NCBI GenBank assembly: GCA_947445115.1
Contig: CANFCG010000006.1
Span: 1 to 64,000 of the forward strand
DNA: 64,000 nt
Direction: 5' to 3'
DNA from: Comamonadaceae bacterium
GTDB taxonomy: Bacteria > Pseudomonadota > Gammaproteobacteria > Burkholderiales > Burkholderiaceae_C
The position numbers were made by a program, and so were the translations under genes. The notes under the pieces are model-generated. The model saw nothing but the letters and a program-made list of their open reading frames with translations. It searched no databases and had not been told where the DNA came from. Below, piece by piece: positions 55,629-64,000 of the stretch. Positions within the stretch are counted from its first letter, which is position 1. Each line of letters begins with the position of its first letter.

Positions 55629-56296
55629 AAATCGATTTTGTCTCCGACGTCGCCTGTCCATGGTGTGCTGTGGGGCTTGGGGCCTTAGAGCAAGCACTGG
55701 CGCATTTGGCGCTGACTAACCCCAGCATCAAAACTGAGATTCACTTTCAGCCGTTTCAGCTCAACCCCGATATGCCACCCGAGGGGCAAGACATTGGCGA
55801 GCATCTCTCGCAAAAATATGGTTCGACTGCGGCTCAGCAAGAGCAGACCTACGCCATGATTCGGGCGCGCGGTGCGGAGGTGGGATTTGATTTCAGGCTA
55901 GGCGGTCGTGGGCGTACTTGGAACACCCTCGATTGCCATCGCCTGCTGCACTGGGCGAGCGAATTAGGGAATGACAAAGACGACGTGAGCATCCAGCACA
56001 AGATGAAAAAAGAGATGCTCAAAAGCTATTTCACCGACGGTAAAAATCCAGCTGCTCGCACCACCTTGCTGGATCTCGTGACCCGCATGGGGCTAGATGC
56101 AACAAGGGCTGCCGCGATATTGGACAGTGATGAATACACTGCCGAGGTTCGCGCACGCCAGCGTTTTTATCACTCGCAAGAGATTCATTCTGTGCCTGCC
56201 GTCATCATTAACGACAGACATCTCATTTCAGGCGGTCAGCCCGCTGCTGTGTTTGAAAATGCGCTGCGACAAATAGCGAGTCAAGCACGAGGCTAA
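55625..56296 (+). CDS. DsbA-family (FrnE-type) oxidoreductase
   Basis: 223 aa without signal peptide. The CPWC redox site is in MKIDFVSDVACPWCAVGLGAL, then FQPFQLNPDMPPEGQDI, TWNTLDCHRLLHWA and VPAVIINDRHLISGGQP with the cis-proline. This is the FrnE branch of cytoplasmic DsbA/HCCA isomerase-like proteins. It is coupled to livF by ATGA, so it belongs to the transporter operon. It may be a thiol oxidoreductase or a glutathione-dependent isomerase acting on an aromatic intermediate; the second is only suggested by context. Confidence 0.88.
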   Translation: MKIDFVSDVACPWCAVGLGALEQALAHLALTNPSIKTEIHFQPFQLNPDMPPEGQDIGEHLSQKYGSTAAQQEQTYAMIRARGAEVGFDFRLGGRGRTWNTLDCHRLLHWASELGNDKDDVSIQHKMKKEMLKSYFTDGKNPAARTTLLDLVTRMGLDATRAAAILDSDEYTAEVRARQRFYHSQEIHSVPAVIINDRHLISGGQPAAVFENALRQIASQARG

Positions 56297-56326
56297 GCAC
56301 AGCAAAACTCAGGGGAGAACAGACGC

Positions 56327-56926
56327 TCATAACGTCTTAATCCACACTTTACTGAACTTGATCGTACCGCCTGCGGATTGCAGTGCAATCGGGCCGCTTG
56401 CAAATTTAGTATCGCGAATATCGGCCGTCACCACGCCATTGAGCGTGACCTTCAGTTGATCGCCTTTAGCCGTGATCTCGTACACATTCCACCTACCACC
56501 AGCTTTAGGCATGGGCGAGATTTTGCTGTAATTCACAATCGCACCTGTGCCGTAGCTAGGATCAGGGCGTTTGTCAAAAATATTGACCTCATAAGCGTTA
56601 TCTGCCGTCACCACTTTAGGATCGGACAAGCGAATAAAAATGCCACTATTAGCATCGTCGTCCGCCCAAAACTCGGCTTTGATTTGGAAGTCTCTATAAG
56701 ATTTTTTAGACACCAAATATCCAGCGCCAAGCTCGGCCTGTAATACGCCGCGCTGAACACGCCAATTGGCGTTGCCAATCACGTTCCATTCATTCATATG
56801 CGCGCCCCCCACTAAGACCTCCCAACCAGGCTCGGTAGGCGCAGTCGCTGTAGGCATACTGGTACAACCCATGAGGCTGAAGGCTGAACAAGTCAACGTA
56901 ACCATCCAAGTGACGAGATGTTTCAT
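56327..56926 (-). CDS. DUF1080 lipoprotein (3-keto-disaccharide hydrolase family)
   Basis: 199 aa. Lipoprotein signal with SLMGC lipobox, then a concanavalin-like DUF1080 domain: EWNVIGNANWRVQRGVLQAE, SYRDFQIKAEFWADDDANSGIFIR, YEVNIFDKRPDPSYGTGAIV and WNVYEITAKGDQLKVTLNG. The family binds or cleaves sugars; the substrate is unknown. It lies alone between the dsbA-like gene and the divergent aldo/keto reductase. Confidence 0.88.
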   Translation of the reverse strand: MKHLVTWMVTLTCSAFSLMGCTSMPTATAPTEPGWEVLVGGAHMNEWNVIGNANWRVQRGVLQAELGAGYLVSKKSYRDFQIKAEFWADDDANSGIFIRLSDPKVVTADNAYEVNIFDKRPDPSYGTGAIVNYSKISPMPKAGGRWNVYEITAKGDQLKVTLNGVVTADIRDTKFASGPIALQSAGGTIKFSKVWIKTL

Positions 56927-57017
56927 AAAGAACTCCTAGTTAAAAATGTAGACTAAGCGGTTTTATACTGCGGTTACCCCATCACTCCTATAGCGTTTTT
57001 CCCTAAAACTGTCACCT

Positions 57018-58025
57018 ATGCAAAAACGAAAAATTGCTCACTTCCAAGTCAATCCCATCGGCCTTGGCTGTATGAACCTCAGCCACGCTTATGGTGTGCC
57101 GCCGTCCGCCGAACAAGCTGAACGGGTGCTACTGGGTGCATTAGATGCTGGCTACGACTTCTTTGACACCGCCACGCTCTACGGGTTTGGCGCGAATGAA
57201 ACCTTGGTTGGCGAGGTGCTGTCTGCGCATCGCAAGCGCTTCACGCTCGCTAGCAAATGCGGCATGGGTGGCGAAATGCTGGACGGCAAACTCACCCGTG
57301 TGATTGACGGTTCACCAGCAAAAATTCGTGCTCAGTGCGAAGCAAGCTTAAAGCGACTCAAAACCGACGTGATCGATCTGTACTACTTGCACCGCTGGGA
57401 TAAAAAAATACCCATCGAAGAATCCGTAGGCGCTTTGGCCGATTTGCAAAAAGCAGGGAAGATCCAAAGCATTGGTCTCTCGGAGGTCTCCGCTAGCACG
57501 CTGCGTAAGGCGTACAAGGAAGCGCCCATCGCCGCCGTGCAAACCGAATACTCGCTGTGGACGCGTAACCCTGAGATTGCCGTGCTGGATGCTTGCAAGA
57601 ATCTGAACGTGACTTTTGTCGCGTTTAGCCCTGTGGCACGCGGATTTTTATGCGGCGACTTGACGGACGCCAATACGCTGGCAAACAATGACATCCGCAA
57701 AACCATGCCAAGGTTTTTGCCTGAAAACTATCCGCAAAATCTAGCGCTACTGCCAGATTATTTGGCGCTTGCCCAAAGTCTAGGCTGCACAGGTGCGCAG
57801 TTGGCGCTGGCTTGGATGCTAAATAAGCACCCTGCGCTCATCGCGATTCCAGGCACGACACAAGTAGCGCACATGCAAGACAATTTCACCGCAGGCCATA
57901 TCCAACTTGATGCGCGAAGCATCGCTGCCGTGGAAGCCTTACTGGATAAGGCGCGAATCGTTGGCAATCGTTACAACGCGCAGGCGCGTAGCGAAGTGGA
58001 TACGGAAGAATCGCTCCTTTTTTAG
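57018..58025 (+). CDS. aldo/keto reductase
   Basis: 335 aa TIM-barrel. The tetrad is visible: Asp50 (YDFFDTATLYG), Tyr55, Lys80 (LASKCG) and His125 (YYLHRW). VAFSPVARGFLCGDLT and the NADPH site IPGTTQVAHMQDNF follow. It probably reduces aldehydes or ketones with NADPH. It is followed 8 nt later by a MarR-like gene, which may regulate it. Confidence 0.93.
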   Translation: MQKRKIAHFQVNPIGLGCMNLSHAYGVPPSAEQAERVLLGALDAGYDFFDTATLYGFGANETLVGEVLSAHRKRFTLASKCGMGGEMLDGKLTRVIDGSPAKIRAQCEASLKRLKTDVIDLYYLHRWDKKIPIEESVGALADLQKAGKIQSIGLSEVSASTLRKAYKEAPIAAVQTEYSLWTRNPEIAVLDACKNLNVTFVAFSPVARGFLCGDLTDANTLANNDIRKTMPRFLPENYPQNLALLPDYLALAQSLGCTGAQLALAWMLNKHPALIAIPGTTQVAHMQDNFTAGHIQLDARSIAAVEALLDKARIVGNRYNAQARSEVDTEESLLF

Positions 58026-58033
58026 CCTAGCTA

Positions 58034-58540
58034 ATGAAAATAGGCCTCAAATCCACACCTAGAGCCGCCGAAATGGGTGTGCAAGGTACTGATCAGCGTC
58101 ACCTTGGGCATTTGCTGGGTGACGCACTGCGGCATTTTGACGGTCGCGTCTTAATGCTCATGGCGGCACATCCTGATTTGCCACTGGCGTTGTCTAACCT
58201 TGCGGCGCGAGACCAAATTAGTGCAGCACATATTCACCTCACACGCCATTTACCCGAAGGCGGTGCGCGTGCATCGACGCTGGCTGCCAGTGCAGGCATT
58301 AGCAAGCAAGCAATGAGTGATGTGCTGGATCAGTGCGAAGCATGGGGTTTAATTGCACGCTTGGTCGACCCATTAGATGCTCGTGCAAAATGGATCCGCT
58401 ACACGGTCATAGGTCAGCTTTGGCTGACGGCTTTCACCGATGCGGTACGCAAGGCTGAGTTGGAGTTTCGCACCGAAATAGGGGACGACATTGCACTCGT
58501 CGTGCGTCTAGGCTTAGAGGCCTATGCCCACGGTTATTAA
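58034..58540 (+). CDS. MarR-like winged-helix regulator
   Basis: 168 aa. HLTRHLPEGGARASTLAASAGISKQAMSDVLDQCEAWGLIARLVDPLDARAKWIRYT has the MarR recognition helix and wing. The first 30 residues and the C-terminal helix are less typical. It is downstream of the aldo/keto reductase in the same direction and ends 39 nt before the response regulator, so it could control either. No ligand-binding cysteine is evident. Confidence 0.75.
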   Translation: MKIGLKSTPRAAEMGVQGTDQRHLGHLLGDALRHFDGRVLMLMAAHPDLPLALSNLAARDQISAAHIHLTRHLPEGGARASTLAASAGISKQAMSDVLDQCEAWGLIARLVDPLDARAKWIRYTVIGQLWLTAFTDAVRKAELEFRTEIGDDIALVVRLGLEAYAHGY

Positions 58541-58579
58541 ATAGAATGTTGTTACACACTTTCACCACGAGGAATTGCC

Positions 58580-59251
58580 ATGCGAATTTTGATTGCTGAA
58601 GACGACCAAGTATTGGCGGACGGTTTGCTGCGCACGCTGCGTCAAAGCGGCGCCGCCGTTGATCATGTCGCAGACGGCAATCTGGCCGACGCCGCTTTAA
58701 TGACGCACAGTGAATTTGACTTGCTGATTCTCGATTTAGACTTGCCAAAAATGCATGGGCTTGATGTGCTCAAACGCCTGCGATCACGGAATGCAAAAAT
58801 CCCCGTCCTGATTTTGACTGCCTCAGACAGCATCGAAGACCGAGTCAAAGGTTTGGACTTGGGTGCGGACGATTACATGGCCAAGCCCTTCTCGTTGCAA
58901 GAGCTAGAGGCGCGGGTGCGCGCGCTCACTCGCCGTGGCTCCAACGTCTCCTCCAGCATCATCAGTCACGGTCCGTTGCAATATGACCAAGCTGGACGCG
59001 TAGCAACCCTAGAGGGCAAAATGGTGGATCTTTCGGCACGAGAACTTGGGCTTTTGGAGGTGCTACTTCAGCGCACGGGACGTTTGGTTAGCAAAGACCA
59101 GTTGGTAGAGCGCTTGTGCGAATGGGGTGAAGAAGTAAGCACCAACGCCATTGAGGTGTACATCCATCGCCTGCGCAAAAAAATTGAAAAAGGCACGGTC
59201 CGCATCGCCACCGTGCGTGGTCTGGGTTACTGCCTAGAAAAAATTAGCTGA
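58580..59251 (+). CDS. tctD: OmpR-type response regulator, TctD/QseB-like
   Basis: 223 aa. Receiver: acidic EDD at residues 7-9, phosphorylated Asp52 in LLILDLDLPKMHG, Thr/Lys in LTASDS and YMAKPFSL. C-terminal winged helix: LSARELGLLEVLLQRTGRLVSKDQL, EVYIHRLRKKIEKG and TVRGLGYCLEK. With the kinase downstream it forms a two-component pair; TctDE systems control tricarboxylate uptake, which would suit a genome rich in Bug receptors (inference). The stop TGA is the first base triplet of palindromic repeat copy 5. Confidence 0.88.
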   Translation: MRILIAEDDQVLADGLLRTLRQSGAAVDHVADGNLADAALMTHSEFDLLILDLDLPKMHGLDVLKRLRSRNAKIPVLILTASDSIEDRVKGLDLGADDYMAKPFSLQELEARVRALTRRGSNVSSSIISHGPLQYDQAGRVATLEGKMVDLSARELGLLEVLLQRTGRLVSKDQLVERLCEWGEEVSTNAIEVYIHRLRKKIEKGTVRIATVRGLGYCLEKIS

Positions 59252-59273
59252 TCCCCGTCTTCGCGGGGATGAC
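59249..59273. repeat. palindromic dispersed repeat, copy 5
   Basis: ATCCCCGT-CTTC-GCGGGGAT at 59251-59270 with one stem mismatch, followed by GAC. It begins at the stop codon of the response regulator gene and ends 11 nt before the kinase ATG, so it forms nearly the whole intergenic space of the two-component operon. Confidence 0.8.
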
Positions 59274-59284
59274 GAACATTTACG

Positions 59285-60754
59285 ATGGCCTACAATTTTT
59301 TCCAACGCAGCAAACGTAGCTTGTTCGGTGAAATTCTGGATTGGATGCTCATCCCTTTGATGCTGATTTGGCCACTCAGTCTGGTCTTGACTTGGCTAGT
59401 CGCTCAAAACACCGCTGGCAGGCCATTTGATCGTGCTTTAGAGTACAACGTGCAAGCTTTGGCTCAGCTGGTAAAGGTGCAACAAAACAAAGCTCAACTC
59501 AATCTCCCAGCCCCCGCCCGCGAGATTTTACGCGCCGATGACGCCGATATTGTTTACTACCAAGTGCTTGGTATTTGGGGCGAATATGTGGCCGGGGACC
59601 GTGATCTACCTCAACCCTATTTGGAAGATAAACCCCTGCTTGGCAAGGTGTACATCAGGGCAGATGAATATCAAGGACGCGACATTCGTGTTGCCTACAT
59701 TTGGGTCGATCTACAAACGGCACAAGATCGAAAGTCTGGCGACAAACCCGTCTTGATTCAAGTAGCGGAAACGCTTGAAAAACGCTCCACGCTAGCAACC
59801 GAAATTATCAAAGGCGTGATGTTGCCACAACTTTTGATGTTGCCCTTAGTCGTTCTTTTAATTTGGCTGGCGCTGATACGCGGTACGGAGCCGATTAAAG
59901 AGCTGGAACATCGCATCCGCCAACGTAAGAGCGATGATGTCAGCCCTCTAGACCTTGCTGATGTGCCGAGGGAGGTCTCGCCACTCATTGCATCGGTTAA
60001 TGATTTGTTGGCAAGACTGAGCGACTCGATGGCCATTCAAAAGCGGTTCTTGGCGGACGCGGCCCACCAGCTAAAAACACCGTTAGCCGGACTGCGTATG
60101 CAAGCCGATTTAGCTCTGCGTGAGGGCACGAGCACGGAGGAGTTAAAACACTCTCTTCAGCAGGTGGGACGCTCCAGCGTGCGTGCCACACGCACGGTCA
60201 ATCAGCTCTTGGCATTAGCACGTGCTGAAGCCACTGGCAGTGAAGTTGCGAAGACGCACATCAACTTAGAACGCATTGTCATTGAGGCAGTCAAAGGGGC
60301 GCTACCTCAGGCTTTAGATAAACGGATGGATTTAGGCTTTGACGATACGTCCGTCGTGCGTGACAGCACCATGCTGGGCAATGCCGTCCTCCTCAAAGAG
60401 TTGGTTCGAAATTTATTAGAAAACGCCATTAACTACACCGCTGAACGCGGCATGATTACCGCACGAGTCCTGCAAGACCCGTTGAGTGGCGCCTTGTCTT
60501 TACAGGTAGAAGATACCGGTCCGGGTATTCCTGCTGCCGAGCGAGAACGCGTCTTACAGCCGTTTTACCGTATGAACGACAGCCTCAGCAACCGCGTGGA
60601 TGGCTCTGGACTGGGCTTAGCCATCGTGCAAGCTATTGCAAGGCAGCACGGAGCCACGGTGATCGTGGAGGATGCCCACCCCACGCAAGTGCCCGTTGGA
60701 ACGCGATTTACGATCCAGTTTGAAACACGTTCAGTTGCAAACGCTCACGCGTAA
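59285..60754 (+). CDS. tctE: sensor histidine kinase, TctE/QseC-like
   Basis: 489 aa. A first membrane helix (about 18-42), a periplasmic TctE-type N-terminal sensor (about 43-175), a second helix (178-198), a HAMP-like linker, then DAAHQLKTPLAGLRMQ with phosphoacceptor His261, N box NLLENAINYT, DTGPGIPAAERERV and GSGLGLAIV. It probably senses a carboxylate and phosphorylates the TctD-like partner. The gap to tctD is a palindromic repeat. The last 47 nt overlap the convergent GST gene. Confidence 0.9.
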   Translation: MAYNFFQRSKRSLFGEILDWMLIPLMLIWPLSLVLTWLVAQNTAGRPFDRALEYNVQALAQLVKVQQNKAQLNLPAPAREILRADDADIVYYQVLGIWGEYVAGDRDLPQPYLEDKPLLGKVYIRADEYQGRDIRVAYIWVDLQTAQDRKSGDKPVLIQVAETLEKRSTLATEIIKGVMLPQLLMLPLVVLLIWLALIRGTEPIKELEHRIRQRKSDDVSPLDLADVPREVSPLIASVNDLLARLSDSMAIQKRFLADAAHQLKTPLAGLRMQADLALREGTSTEELKHSLQQVGRSSVRATRTVNQLLALARAEATGSEVAKTHINLERIVIEAVKGALPQALDKRMDLGFDDTSVVRDSTMLGNAVLLKELVRNLLENAINYTAERGMITARVLQDPLSGALSLQVEDTGPGIPAAERERVLQPFYRMNDSLSNRVDGSGLGLAIVQAIARQHGATVIVEDAHPTQVPVGTRFTIQFETRSVANAHA

Positions 60755-61394
60755 CCACTTCAGCCACAGCAGGATGCGCCGCAACCTTTTGAATATGTGC
60801 CCAAAGCGCTGCGTTGTGTGCAGTCGGATCGACGCCTGCAATGCCGCCCCATCGGGCGAGTGTGAGGCAATACAAATCAAGCGGACCTATCTCGGAACCC
60901 AATAAATACGTGGCTTTTCGCGCGTTCTTGGCGTCAACCATCGCATTGAGTTCTGCCAACTGCACGGCATAAAGTTTGCGATTAAATGCACCCAAATCAC
61001 CGTGAATAGCCGCGTTGTCGGTAAACTTTTGCGGCATAAAAATATGCGTAAAAGTCGGATGTATGGTGTTGTTCATCCAGGCCAAAGTGGACATTGCACG
61101 CGCCTTAGCAAGCGGCTCGGTTGGTAAAAACTGCGTGTTTGGGAACACATCGTTTAAGTAACTAATGATTGCCACAATTTGCGTCAGCACCACGGGCAAA
61201 TCCGATTCAGGATTCACCACCAGCACGGGCACTTGTCCGCGTGGATTGATGGCATGGTACTCGGGCGAATTTTGCTCGCCCTTGTGCAGCTTCACCATCA
61301 CGGGCTCAAAATCTGCTCCTGCGATTTGCAGCATGGCATGCGGCACAAACGAACAAGCGCCTGGCGCGAAATAAAGTTTGAATTTCATAGCCAT
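60708..61394 (-). CDS. glutathione S-transferase (beta-class-like)
   Basis: 228 aa. Thioredoxin-like N-terminus KLYFAPGACSFVPHAMLQIAG with the beta-class Cys/Ser and His, and NPRGQVPVLVV carrying the cis-proline for glutathione binding. A helical C-terminal domain has WMNNTIHPTFTHIF and LLGSEIGPLDLYCLTLARWG. Likely detoxification or glutathione-linked catabolism. ATG 61394 overlaps the topB stop as TAATG; ATG 61388 is also possible. Confidence 0.9.
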   Translation of the reverse strand: MAMKFKLYFAPGACSFVPHAMLQIAGADFEPVMVKLHKGEQNSPEYHAINPRGQVPVLVVNPESDLPVVLTQIVAIISYLNDVFPNTQFLPTEPLAKARAMSTLAWMNNTIHPTFTHIFMPQKFTDNAAIHGDLGAFNRKLYAVQLAELNAMVDAKNARKATYLLGSEIGPLDLYCLTLARWGGIAGVDPTAHNAALWAHIQKVAAHPAVAEVVTRERLQLNVFQTGS

Positions 61395-64000
61395 TACTTA
61401 GCTACCTTCTTAGCAGCTACCTTCTTAGCGGCAACTTTCTTGGCTGGTGCTTTTTTGGCCGCAGCCTTTTTAGCAGGCGCTTTTTTAGCGGCCACCTTCT
61501 TAGATGCTGGTGCTGCTGTTTTAGCTGCTGTTGTTTTTCGTGGCGGAAACTTACGTGCCCCTTCTGGCCTTGGCTCAAATTCGAAGGCAACTTTGTTTTC
61601 TTCTTTGTTCCAAGCCAAAAAGGCTTTGAAGCCACGCCGCGTGCGCATCGAGACAAAACCTTCCAGTAAATCGGTCTTACCGGTTGCCAATAGTTTGGTC
61701 ATTTGCGCAGGCTCTACCGTTTGCTGCAAGATAATGCGGCCGCTCTTGAAGTCACAAGTCGGCGTGGTTTGGGTCAATGTGGGAATCGTCTTTTCGCAGT
61801 AATAGCTAGAGCCGAGTTCGTACACACCGCTACCGCATTTGGGGCAAGCGCCCAGACTAGTTTTGTCGCTTAAGTCTTGTAATTCGCCACTCTCAGCCGC
61901 TTCTTTGGCCGCGTTACCAAAATCAAACTCGAGCTTAAAGTTATTCGTCTCTTCGTCTTTGACTAACGCCAGCTCCGCCACAAAAGGCCAGCCCGCTTTG
62001 GAGCGGAATCCTTCGAGTGGTCCAATTTTTTGATCGCGTAAAAATTGGTCGGCTTCTACCAATTCGAACGTGCGCCCTGCTGGCGTTTTGGTGAACGAGA
62101 AGCCGCAGCCCTCGTCGCTTCCCGCTTTACCAACGCAGCCATAACGGCGGTAATTTTCTTTGACGACACCGCCGCAATTAGGACAAGCTTGCGTCAAGGT
62201 GGAGTAATCACCTGGCACAGTATCACGGTCGAACGATTTCGCCTTTTGCACCATGCTTTGTGTCATGGCGGCAATCTCACCCATAAAGGCTTCGCGCGTG
62301 AATTTGCCTTGCTCCATTTGCGAGAGCTTGTACTCCCACTCACCCGTCAACGCTGGCTTAGAGAGCTCCTCCACATCCAGTCCGCGCAACAGCGTCATGA
62401 GCTGAAACGCCTTGGCTGTAGCGATGAGTTCTCGCCCTTCTCGTAGCATGTACTTCTCGGCAATCAAGCCCTCAATGATGCTGGAGCGCGTGGCAGGCGT
62501 CCCGAGACCTTTTTCCTGCATGGCTTCGCGCATATCGTCGTCTTCGACCAGCTTACCTGCGCCCTCCATCGCGCCGAGTAGTGTGGCCTCTGAATAACGA
62601 GCGGGAGGGCGAGTCTTCAGTGCTTTACTTTCAATTTCGGCGCAGAGCGGTTCTTCGTTCGCATTCACGGCAACTAAATTTTGCCCGCCCTCGGTATTTT
62701 CATCTTGCGCTTCTTTGCCAAAAATGGCGAGCCAACCTGAATTGACCAGCACTTTGCCGTTCGATTGGAAGGTGTGATTTTTAACCACCGTGAGGCGTGT
62801 CGTGACCATGTATTCGGCACTTGGATAGAACACCGCCATGAAGCGACGCACCACGAGGTCATACACCTTTTGCTCCGCTTCGGAGAGTCCACTCGGTGCT
62901 TCTAGTGTTGGAATGATGGCAAAGTGATCACTCACCTTAGCGTTATCAAACACGCGCTTGGTTGGCTTGATGTAGCTCTTTGCTAAGGCCATCTTGGCGT
63001 GAGGCGCAAGGTGACGCATGGGGGAATCAGCCAGCATTTCAAACGTTTGTTTCACGACAGGAACGTAATCTTCAGGCAGTGCACGCGAGTCGGTTCGTGG
63101 ATAGGTCAGCGCTTTATGACGCTCATATAAGGACTGTGCAATCGACAGCGTGGTCTTGGCGCTAAAGCCGAAGCGACCATTGGCCTCGCGTTGCAAGCTC
63201 GTCAGATCAAACAACAATGGGCTAGCTTGCGTGGTCGGTTTGGATTGCTCAGAGACCGACCCCGTTTGCCCGCGAACCGCATCCGCTATGACTTTGGCAT
63301 CTGGCGCGTTCCATACGCGATCGGCTCTGGCGTGCTCATCCAAACCGTCAGCGCCGCCCTTTTTCCACGCCGTATCAATCCACTTGGCGGGATAAGAGCC
63401 TGCAGCCACATCAAAGCTGGCGTGCACCTCCCAATAGTCACGCGAGACAAATTTACGGATTTGCTCCTCACGCTCGACCACCACCGACAGCGTGGGCGTT
63501 TGCACACGGCCCACTGTGGTTAAAAAGAAACCTCCATCGCGCGAATTGAATGCCGTCATGGCACGCGTGCCATTGATGCCGACTAACCAATCGGCTTCGG
63601 ATCGGCAGCGCGCCGCGTCCGCGAGTGGCTGCATCTGTTTGTCGCTGCGCAAATTGGAAAAACCGTCACGAATCGCTTGCGGTGTCATCGATTGCAACCA
63701 CAGACGCTTCACCGAGTGTTTAGATTTTGAGTGCTGCTGAATTAATCGGAAGATCAGCTCACCTTCGCGCCCCGCGTCACACGCATTAATGAGTGAGCCA
63801 ATGTCTTTGCGCTTGACTAATCGCATGACCGCAGCAAGGCGTGTTTTGGTCTTATCAATAGGCTTTAAATCAAAGTGAGGTGGAATGACGGGCAAGTTTG
63901 CAAAACTCCATTTGCCGCGCTTTACATCAAATTCTTCTGGCGCTTGAATCTCCAGCAAATGCCCTACCGCGCTGGTGACGACATAAGCATCGTTTTCAAA
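61394..64000 (-). CDS. topB: DNA topoisomerase III (N-terminus cut by window end)
   Basis: 868 residues are visible; the frame is open through base 64000 (the first codons read FENDAYVVTSAVGHL), so the true start and the first part of the Toprim domain lie outside. Present are NACDAGREGELIFRLI, LWLQSMTPQAIRDGF, catalytic Tyr in ALTYPRTDSRALPEDY, GMGTPATRSSII (as LGTPATRSSIIEGLI), and C-terminal zinc fingers CPNCGG and CPKCGSG. It is a type IA enzyme that decatenates DNA. The last 50 residues are a Lys/Ala tail with AAKK/PAKK repeats, like a histone H1 tail. Confidence 0.95.
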   Translation of the reverse strand, partial: FENDAYVVTSAVGHLLEIQAPEEFDVKRGKWSFANLPVIPPHFDLKPIDKTKTRLAAVMRLVKRKDIGSLINACDAGREGELIFRLIQQHSKSKHSVKRLWLQSMTPQAIRDGFSNLRSDKQMQPLADAARCRSEADWLVGINGTRAMTAFNSRDGGFFLTTVGRVQTPTLSVVVEREEQIRKFVSRDYWEVHASFDVAAGSYPAKWIDTAWKKGGADGLDEHARADRVWNAPDAKVIADAVRGQTGSVSEQSKPTTQASPLLFDLTSLQREANGRFGFSAKTTLSIAQSLYERHKALTYPRTDSRALPEDYVPVVKQTFEMLADSPMRHLAPHAKMALAKSYIKPTKRVFDNAKVSDHFAIIPTLEAPSGLSEAEQKVYDLVVRRFMAVFYPSAEYMVTTRLTVVKNHTFQSNGKVLVNSGWLAIFGKEAQDENTEGGQNLVAVNANEEPLCAEIESKALKTRPPARYSEATLLGAMEGAGKLVEDDDMREAMQEKGLGTPATRSSIIEGLIAEKYMLREGRELIATAKAFQLMTLLRGLDVEELSKPALTGEWEYKLSQMEQGKFTREAFMGEIAAMTQSMVQKAKSFDRDTVPGDYSTLTQACPNCGGVVKENYRRYGCVGKAGSDEGCGFSFTKTPAGRTFELVEADQFLRDQKIGPLEGFRSKAGWPFVAELALVKDEETNNFKLEFDFGNAAKEAAESGELQDLSDKTSLGACPKCGSGVYELGSSYYCEKTIPTLTQTTPTCDFKSGRIILQQTVEPAQMTKLLATGKTDLLEGFVSMRTRRGFKAFLAWNKEENKVAFEFEPRPEGARKFPPRKTTAAKTAAPASKKVAAKKAPAKKAAAKKAPAKKVAAKKVAAKKVAK
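61397..61515. repeat. degenerate repeat coding the Lys/Ala tail of topB
   Basis: About 120 bases of imperfect 15-base units (recurring TTCTTAGC and CTTTTTTAGC on the plus strand) encode the repeated AAKK, APAKK and VAAKK units of the TopB tail. Such tracts vary in copy number between strains by slippage. Confidence 0.7.

Noticed and set aside
61397-61515. Repeated units suggestive of a CRISPR or minisatellite
   Set aside because: Units are imperfect, in frame and encode Lys/Ala repeats at the end of TopB; there are no spacers.

Overview
The window reads as chromosomal DNA of a betaproteobacterium, most likely Burkholderiales and close to Comamonadaceae. Reasons: the RecA and MetX/MetW sequences, four Bug-type (tripartite tricarboxylate) receptors, two branched-chain-type ABC transporters, and a protocatechuate 4,5-cleavage cluster whose gene order (ligK, ligI, ligA, ligB, ligC) resembles the Comamonas pmd operon as I remember it. 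Genes are tightly packed with many ATGA-type overlaps. No intergenic stretch exceeds about 160 bases. I see no rRNA, tRNA, insertion sequence, prophage or CRISPR array.

Layout. 1-2.6 kb: a truncated Bug receptor, a spermidine-synthase-like protein and an exported TPR protein. 2.6-5.4 kb: lolC-lolD-tatD operon (minus). 5.4-8.1 kb: rpfE-like gene and recJ (plus). 8.0-11.7 kb: dcd, ypfJ-like peptidase, rhlE and an outer-membrane-like protein (minus). 12.2-22.7 kb: a minus-strand block for aromatic acids: crotonase, feruloyl-CoA synthase, Bug receptor, tannase/feruloyl esterase, then a liv-type ABC transporter whose LivM and LivG are fused. It is headed by a divergent MarR gene with two perfect palindromes. 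23.3-29.9 kb: SGNH acyltransferase, FAD-linked oxidase, PanE-like reductase, intradiol dioxygenase and the ohr/ohrR pair. 30-41.4 kb: mostly housekeeping (radical SAM protein, ttcA, folB, FolM-like reductase, midA, recA-recX, metX-metW, amt) with two orphan genes.

41.5-56.3 kb: LysR regulator and the protocatechuate 4,5-cleavage cluster (ligK, ligI, ligA, ligB, ligC), interspersed with a signal-less ModA-like protein, an orphan ABC solute receptor, two Bug receptors and a pirin. A second complete liv-type transporter (livK-H-M-G-F) and a coupled DsbA-family protein follow. 56.3-64 kb: DUF1080 lipoprotein, aldo/keto reductase, MarR-like protein, TctD/TctE-like two-component system, glutathione S-transferase and topB (truncated by the window end).

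How the genes fit together (inference): the esterase, CoA ligase and crotonase would release and activate hydroxycinnamates from plant matter. Their aromatic products would funnel to protocatechuate, which LigAB opens and LigC, LigI and LigK process. The 4-oxalomesaconate tautomerase and hydratase steps have no recognisable gene here. No obviously new defence or mobile system is present. The most interesting points are the ModA-like protein in the lig cluster, a stand-alone exported protein resembling the TssM C-terminal domain, the LivM-LivG fusion, and a five-copy palindromic repeat of which one copy has become coding sequence at the end of livM.
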